Positions 58,701-64,000 of a DNA stretch of 64,000 nt are shown here, one piece after another. Location: the NCBI RefSeq assembly GCF_000165425.1, contig NW_001798994.1, forward strand, positions 1 to 64,000, in the 5' to 3' direction. Numbering within the stretch: the first letter of the stretch is position 1; every line of letters starts with the position of its first letter. A program made the position numbers and the translations under genes. This stretch comes from Paramecium tetraurelia. Lineage: Eukaryota; Ciliophora; Oligohymenophorea; Peniculida; Parameciidae. The notes beneath the pieces were generated by a model that had not been told where the DNA came from, did no database searches, and saw only the letters and a program-made list of their open reading frames with translations.

Positions 58701-60598
58701 TTAGACTACTACTTCAGCATCTGCATCAAAATATGAAGTGTCTTTAATAACAATCACATCATCTGGATCCAAATTCGAAACATTCAAACTATATAATTTG
58801 TTTGAAGGAGGCTTATCAGCTTGCTTCATATCATTTATAACTTCCTTCATTTTCTTAGTTAATTGATTCTTCTTTACTTTAAAATCTGGTGCTTCAGATT
58901 ACTTTTATTATTTTTCACTTTTTTAATTTTTCTCTTCCTTTGTAGATTATTATTATGTTTATTTAATTTTACTTTAATCCTCTGCTTTAACTTCAGTTTT
59001 AATTTCTGTATTAACTTCTGTTTTAACCTCTGTTGTAACTTCTGTTTTCTATTCAGCCTTAACTTCAGTTTTAACTTCTGTGTTGTCTTAAGCATCTGTG
59101 TTTGCTTAAACTTCATTATGACTCTCTTGAGCATGTACAGTGTCGAGTTCTTCACCATCACATTATGTATTTTCTTCAATAGGTTATCCCTACTAATCAT
59201 TATCACTAGCTTCAGTCTTCTCACTTGAATTTTTTTATTATTATTATTATTATTATTACTATTATTATGTTTCTGGGTTATTCTAAGGCTCTGAATCTGC
59301 TGGAGTAGCATCTTCTTCTCCTTAATCTTAATTTTTTGAATCAGGTTCAGTAGGTACAACCTTTACTTCTTCATCTGTTTTCACCACAATTTCTGAATCG
59401 TCAACCTTATGATTATCTGTTTATTAATTGATCTCTTCACTTTTTACAATTGGCTAGGCCTCTATTTTGATATCTTGAATCACAACCTCGTTTTATGAAT
59501 TATCATTATTTTACACCTGAGTTTCTTCTTTACTGTTTTCAACAGATATTTTATTAATATTTTTATCATTTAATGAATTTAATTCTTATTATTCTTAAGA
59601 GGCAATTTCAACAGATTCTTTTTATTCAACGTTTTCTTTTTATTATTCAGATTATGTTTATTTAATGTCAGTAGAAGTAGACTATTCAATAGATTCTGCT
59701 TAAGATTCGTTTTGATTTTAAGTTGAGATTTCAGAGTTTTTCTACTCTGTATTTTGTTGTACTTTATCCTCATTAGATGAAAGATTAGTCTCAACCTATT
59801 ATGTTGCATCTATATTCTAAGTTTCAATTTAATCTTCAACAACTTCTTAATTGCTTGATTAAATTTCAGTATTATCCTGAGCCTACACTTTTGTTTCACT
59901 ATTTGCAATTAAATTGTTTTAGACTTATTATTGGTCATTCTCTTTATTAGTATTTGTCAGTTATTCACTTTTTACATCTTATTATTATTATTCACTTTAT
60001 GCAACATTCTATTCTTCTTATTTGTTTATTTTACTTACAGAAACCGAAAACTTTTTCTATGAATTCTCATTTTCTAAGTCAGTTTAATTTGAATTATCCT
60101 TTGCTTGAACGTCATTATTTGAATTGGTGACAATTTCATTGGCTGATTACTCTACTGATGCGTTATCTTTTTTCTGAACTTTAATTGATATTTTCTTTTA
60201 TTAGCTTTCTGATTCCTTATTTTCTTAATTTGATTAGACTTAAGTGGTTTATGATTTTTCATTTGAAACTTCTGCTTTCATAAGGGGTTGTTTTTCAATT
60301 TCTAGTGATTTTTGTTACCAAATTTCAATGGATTAATCCTTTATTTCGTTCACTTCAACAGACCTACCTGTTTCAAGAAAACTTCTAAGCTGAATAGAAT
60401 GCATTTATACATAGCAACATCTTTCAATACTTTATTTTCTCGTAATTCATCCTATCTATATGCATTATCAAGTTCTCCACTCGATTCTTTTGAGTAAATT
60501 TAATTCGGCAATATAACTTTCACATTGATGGTTCCATGAATTTCTGTTGATTTCACTAACACCAATGTCAGCAGCAATATTCTAACAAATTTTAACAT
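55714..60598 (-). CDS. Secreted giant acidic Gln/Glu-rich protein
   Basis: 1609 residues after removing introns 60339-60367 and 55806-55831. The N-terminus is a signal peptide (MLKFVRILLLTLVLVKS), then about 60 ordinary residues (HGTINVKVILPN). From there to about residue 1300 the chain is low-complexity: Glu, Gln, Asn, Asp, Lys, Thr, Val, with repeated units such as EVKTE and runs of Gln encoded by TAA. The last 300 residues are more ordered and charged, with coiled-coil segments (QKEKQQMSHDEQFDQIVNELVHEL) and a Ser/Glu cluster near HASGSEVSLESSVSEE. The acidic disordered body is reminiscent of calcium-binding matrix or secretory-granule proteins. No known domain. Frame is continuous for more than 4.8 kb, which strongly supports a gene. 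Confidence 0.85.
59236..59268 (-). repeat. Poly-Gln trinucleotide tract (TTA)n
   Basis: On the plus strand TTA triplets repeat with single interruptions; on the coding minus strand this reads as TAA/TAG codons, giving nine consecutive Gln. Similar shorter TTATTA runs occur at 57230-57330 in the same gene. Such tracts can expand by slippage, and under the standard code they would be runs of stops. Confidence 0.85.
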
Positions 60599-61709
60599 AT
60601 TAAAAATAATAATAATAAAAACGGATATATAACACTCCAACATCTAATCTTTAATACTCTTTTTTGTACATTATTCAAACAAGAATAGTTAATCATCTAT
60701 TTCATATTGATTTCAATCGAATTTGAAACAATCCTTAATACTTCATATCAATAGATACCTATAAATACTATTTGATAAAAAAGTTAATACATTTACTATT
60801 TCCAACTTAAAAATAATATAATCATTATACGATCTTAATAATAAACACTTTTGATAAGTATTTCCTCATGAATTATAAGTAGTTGACCTTTTCTTTTCTT
60901 GCTATTGTTTTAAAAACAGATGGATTTTTTATTTCATAATCAATTGTATTCAAAAACTTCAAACTTCTTTTCAGTTGGTGTTATTTAAGATTAATTAATA
61001 ATAAAATCAATCAATAATCTTAGATGTTTTGTTGACTGAATACTTTTCAGTATTTTACTCGTTATTTTCCTCCAATAAATCAGAATCTAAATCAATTTAT
61101 TTCATTAAAATTACTTTTACTTTTAAATAAAATAACATAAAATATAACAGTTCATCTTATATAGTATTAGATTCAAATGAATGATTCATCTTCTATTTCT
61201 TTTCATTTTGGACCTTAATTAATTAGCAGTTTTATTAAAACTTCGAACTTCTTTATAATTTTGATATTACAAAATTTAATTTTTTTGCAATATGTACATT
61301 ACGTGTCTTTCATTAAATGATTATGATTCTATTAAAAGTAATCAGCTCTCATTATAAGATCTAATTGATTGATATTTTAGAAAATCACAAATATTTAAAC
61401 TTCATGAAGTTGAATCTAGAAATTGAATTTCTTTAAATATTACACACATGCTCACTCCTTAGTTATTTTGGATAGAAGATTTAGAAAATGATTAGGGGCA
61501 ATCGAATTTTAATCATTAAACTGTTTAAAATAGTAAAGGCAAAGAATGAGTTTTTATACAATTTCATAAAATAGGATAGTTTAAAATGTAAATTTGATAT
61601 ATATTCAACATAATTTAAATATGTTGTTAAATTCAATTTAGTTAGAGATTTCTTTTGATTAACGATTGATAAATTCAGATGAGATTTATAATTATTATTT
61701 GTAAATTTA
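60599..61709. other. Long AT-rich intergenic region between divergent genes
   Basis: About 1.1 kb separates the giant minus-strand gene from the plus-strand coiled-coil gene. No supported frame, RNA gene or repeat was noticed. It is one of the longest non-coding stretches in the window and must contain both promoters. Confidence 0.5.
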
Positions 61710-63770
61710 ATGATTCTGGGGACAGAAGTAAACGAATTTGTTTCAAATCGACAATAATCTAAAATTCATTATCTTTCTGAAGAGAACAAATCCTTGTAGG
61801 AATACATCCAAGACCTTGAGAATGCCTTAAAATTAAATAAATAGGCAATGTCCCTCACTTTAGATGGTTTGAATAAAAGACCATAGGTATGAAAGAGTGA
61901 CTATATAGTTGATATCAGATAATAGCACAATGTCAACTGGTTATAATTACTAGAATTCTTAGTTGGAGGGAGTAATCAAATTGCTCAATGAGGAAAATTA
62001 GAAACTAATTAATGGATTGTCTAATTAATAAAGAATCACTCAATAATTATAAACTAAATTATTATTGCAAGAATAGATATCTGAAGAATAATAGAATTAT
62101 TATAAGGATTTGATAGGAGATTTGGAATACAAATTAATAGAATTGAAGAGAAACATTCATGATAAAGAGTATGCGATCCAAGAGTTGGAGAGAATGAAAC
62201 CCATTCAAGAGAGAGAAGGTCAATTCGTCAAAATAATTGAAGTGGTCACTCCATCAGAATAGAACCTCAAATTGCATGAGGAATTAGAAAATGTGAGAAA
62301 TTTATTGAACAAAATCACTTAGGAAGCTTAAGCCATCAGTGAAACCAATAATGCCTTGAGAGAAGTGAATTATGTAAAGAATATTATGTAATAAAGAATC
62401 TAAAAAGAGAAATATTTAAAATGAGAATTGTGTTGAGAAGCTAAATTAATTTTTAGAGTATGAAAGGTAAAATTTGTCAATTTTATAATCAGATTTCGTC
62501 TATAATGAATATATAGATAAAACGGATGACAATCTTCAAATCAATAGAGAAGTTCAAAATCAAAGAGGCAAGTTGGAGCAATTGCATTAGGAATTGTATG
62601 GAACTTCAAGTTTGGGATATGGTTTCTCCCCAGAACCCTAACAACTCAAATACCTGAGCAAGAATGAACGTATGATTTACCAGGAGAAATTGCATAAGAT
62701 GGAAATGATGGTCAAAGGATTTAAGGAATTATTCGAAAAGGAGAAGAATGCTAATTTACATGTTAGAAAGTTATACAATGATCTATTGACGAAATATGAA
62801 TACATATTAGATACTAATGAATTGATAATCAAATCCAACAATTTGAAAGATGAAAGAAATGAAAAACAGTAAATTGAATTGCAATTCTACAAAAAACAAA
62901 GTTAGAGTCTGATGGAATAACTAAGAAATAGAAAAGCGTTCAATTCTATACCTTTAAATTAAGAATAAGATATTGCAGTAGGAGTGTTTAGTCCTAGATA
63001 TCAACAGAAATATTTGAATAACCAATCTCAATCATCATTTTCAAAAGTGCAATAGACAGGCTCAGATGATTTAGAAATTAAGAACTCAGCCAGATAATTG
63101 AATTCAAATAACTTCAACAAAGTTATCAAACCTCAATAAATTAATTCAGTGTAGAGTACTTGTGCAAAAAAGTAGATTCAACAACTAGAAATTTAAGATG
63201 ATAGTTCATCCCTTGAATAAGATAGATACATTTGTCAAACTGCTAGAGGAGAGAATCCAAAAATTAGTAAATTGACCTAACAACAATAATAGGGACAAAT
63301 TATTTAGTATTATGATATGACTAAATAAGAGTGCATTGACTTCTTGATGTCGATGTTCAATGATTATTTTAAAAAATTTGACGTAAACCATTTGATTATT
63401 TTTTCTTAGTTGAGTAATATCAAGAAGCAATAACTCATGAAATAAATGCAAAATAGTGGATTTGATAAAAAGTCCATTAAGAGATCCTATAGCAATCCCT
63501 TTTTGTATTTTTCTAATGTCAAGGCAATCACTTTCAATCAACCACCAAAATAGTCTGTTATTGCTCTTGTATTTAATTGTTCTATCGTAGGCAAAAAATG
63601 AAATTTAATAGCTATTGTCTGAATTATAAAGCAAAAAGTAAAAGCAAGTTTAGAATCAAGGCGATGGGGTCTTTAGTGTAGATGTATCCAAAATAGACTT
63701 AAAACAAAATAAAAGATAGATGTTTGATGATGATTTAAGCTTTATATCTAATTTAGATGACTAAGATTGA
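61710..63770 (+). CDS. Coiled-coil protein, 663 residues
   Basis: 663 residues after removing introns 61887-61908, about 62388-62409 and 63587-63611. From residue 5 to about 400 the chain is almost all heptad-like helix (SEENKSLQEYIQDLENALKL, DLIGDLEYKLIELKRNIHD, EELENVRNLLNKITQEAQ, MVKGFKELFEKEKNANLH). The C-terminal part is Ser/Gln-rich with a helical patch (KQECIDFLMSMFNDYFKKFD) and an acidic tail ending LDDQD. The second intron has an alternative (34 nt from 62374) with the same frame result. No catalytic motif. Such proteins are common in ciliate basal body and cortical filaments. Confidence 0.8.
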
Positions 63771-63806
63771 TTAATGATTATAATTATATTTTTAATTAAT
63801 TAAGCG

Positions 63807-64000
63807 ATGTCTAAATAAGGTGTTAAAACAACTTCATCCACTTTAGCTGAATCGATGCGTTTTAGTGAAGTATCGCTAAGCCATTATAATTTCAGCATGA
63901 AGGTAGGCTCAAAAATCTTGCAGGTGCAAATTGAAATCACGTCTGATTCTCTCATCATAGAAGCCCTAGAAACAGCCATTGATTATTTTGTTCAAATTTA
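63807..64000 (+). CDS. 5' end of a further gene (partial)
   Basis: ATG at 63807 opens a frame that runs off the window after 64 codons without TGA. It is Ser/Thr-rich at first (KTTSSTLAES), then more ordered (FSMKVGSKILQVQIEITSDS, IEALETAIDYF). It begins 36 nt after the coiled-coil gene on the same strand. No family can be named from this portion. Confidence 0.65.

Noticed and set aside
57683-59228. Several long plus-strand hydrophobic frames (57683-58085, 58863-59228)
   Set aside because: They are antisense to the low-complexity part of the giant minus-strand gene; repeated GAA/CAA/TAA codons read as Phe/Leu/Ile on the other strand and create false membrane-like proteins.
1-64000. Reading the window with the standard genetic code
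   Set aside because: No gene longer than about 250 codons appears, while the TGA-only code yields many recognisable full-length proteins.

Overview
The window looks like macronuclear DNA from a Paramecium-type ciliate. It is very AT-rich. Long coherent proteins appear only when TAA and TAG are read as glutamine and TGA is the sole stop. Genes are packed tightly on both strands and are cut by tiny introns of about 19-35 nt (GTA...TAG, with a sizeable minority ending AAG). Almost every gene model below rests on that code and on those introns: after removing the proposed introns, nearly all models have a length divisible by three and end at TGA.

Layout. 1-9 kb: the 3' tip of one gene; a tandem repeat protein of the GGGxYD / GEYKNGKKxGxW type whose exons equal its repeats; a secreted serine carboxypeptidase; a decayed minus-strand relative of the repeat protein; a type I membrane protein. 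9-13 kb: FAM13-like protein (minus), B-box/coiled-coil protein, membrane RBR-type E3 ligase. 13.8-18.5 kb: three mitochondrial ADP/ATP carrier copies. One is intact; one is an almost perfect inverted duplicate broken by a short patch; one is older and carries an in-frame TGA. 18.7-24 kb: UDP-sugar pyrophosphorylase, RRM/KH protein, a small SDGTGRD-repeat protein, a membrane-protein pseudogene and an unknown protein.

24-33.5 kb: ULK-like kinase, two coiled-coil proteins, copine, MORN protein, membrane protein, SFT2 (minus), centrin. 34-41.4 kb: STPG (sperm-tail PG-rich repeat) protein, unknown minus-strand genes, FHA splicing factor (SNIP1/Pml1-like), cGMP-dependent-type protein kinase. 41.5-54.9 kb: secreted 519-residue protein, CNBD potassium channel, coiled-coil protein with a frame break, DUF4485-like protein, EGF-TM-RING protein, small unknown, pseudokinase-MORN fusion, dipeptide-epimerase-type enolase-superfamily enzyme. 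55.7-60.6 kb: a secreted 1609-residue acidic Gln/Glu-rich giant. 61.7-64 kb: a coiled-coil protein and the 5' end of one more gene.

Biological theme: several products fit cilia, basal bodies and cell cortex (centrin, STPG protein, MORN proteins, PKG-type kinase, K channel); others belong to ubiquitin, membrane-trafficking and nucleotide-sugar pathways. Nothing resembling CRISPR, phage or a transposon was seen. The most unusual structures are the carrier inverted repeat, the repeat-equals-exon gene and the head-to-tail gene strings with gaps of -4 to about 50 nt.
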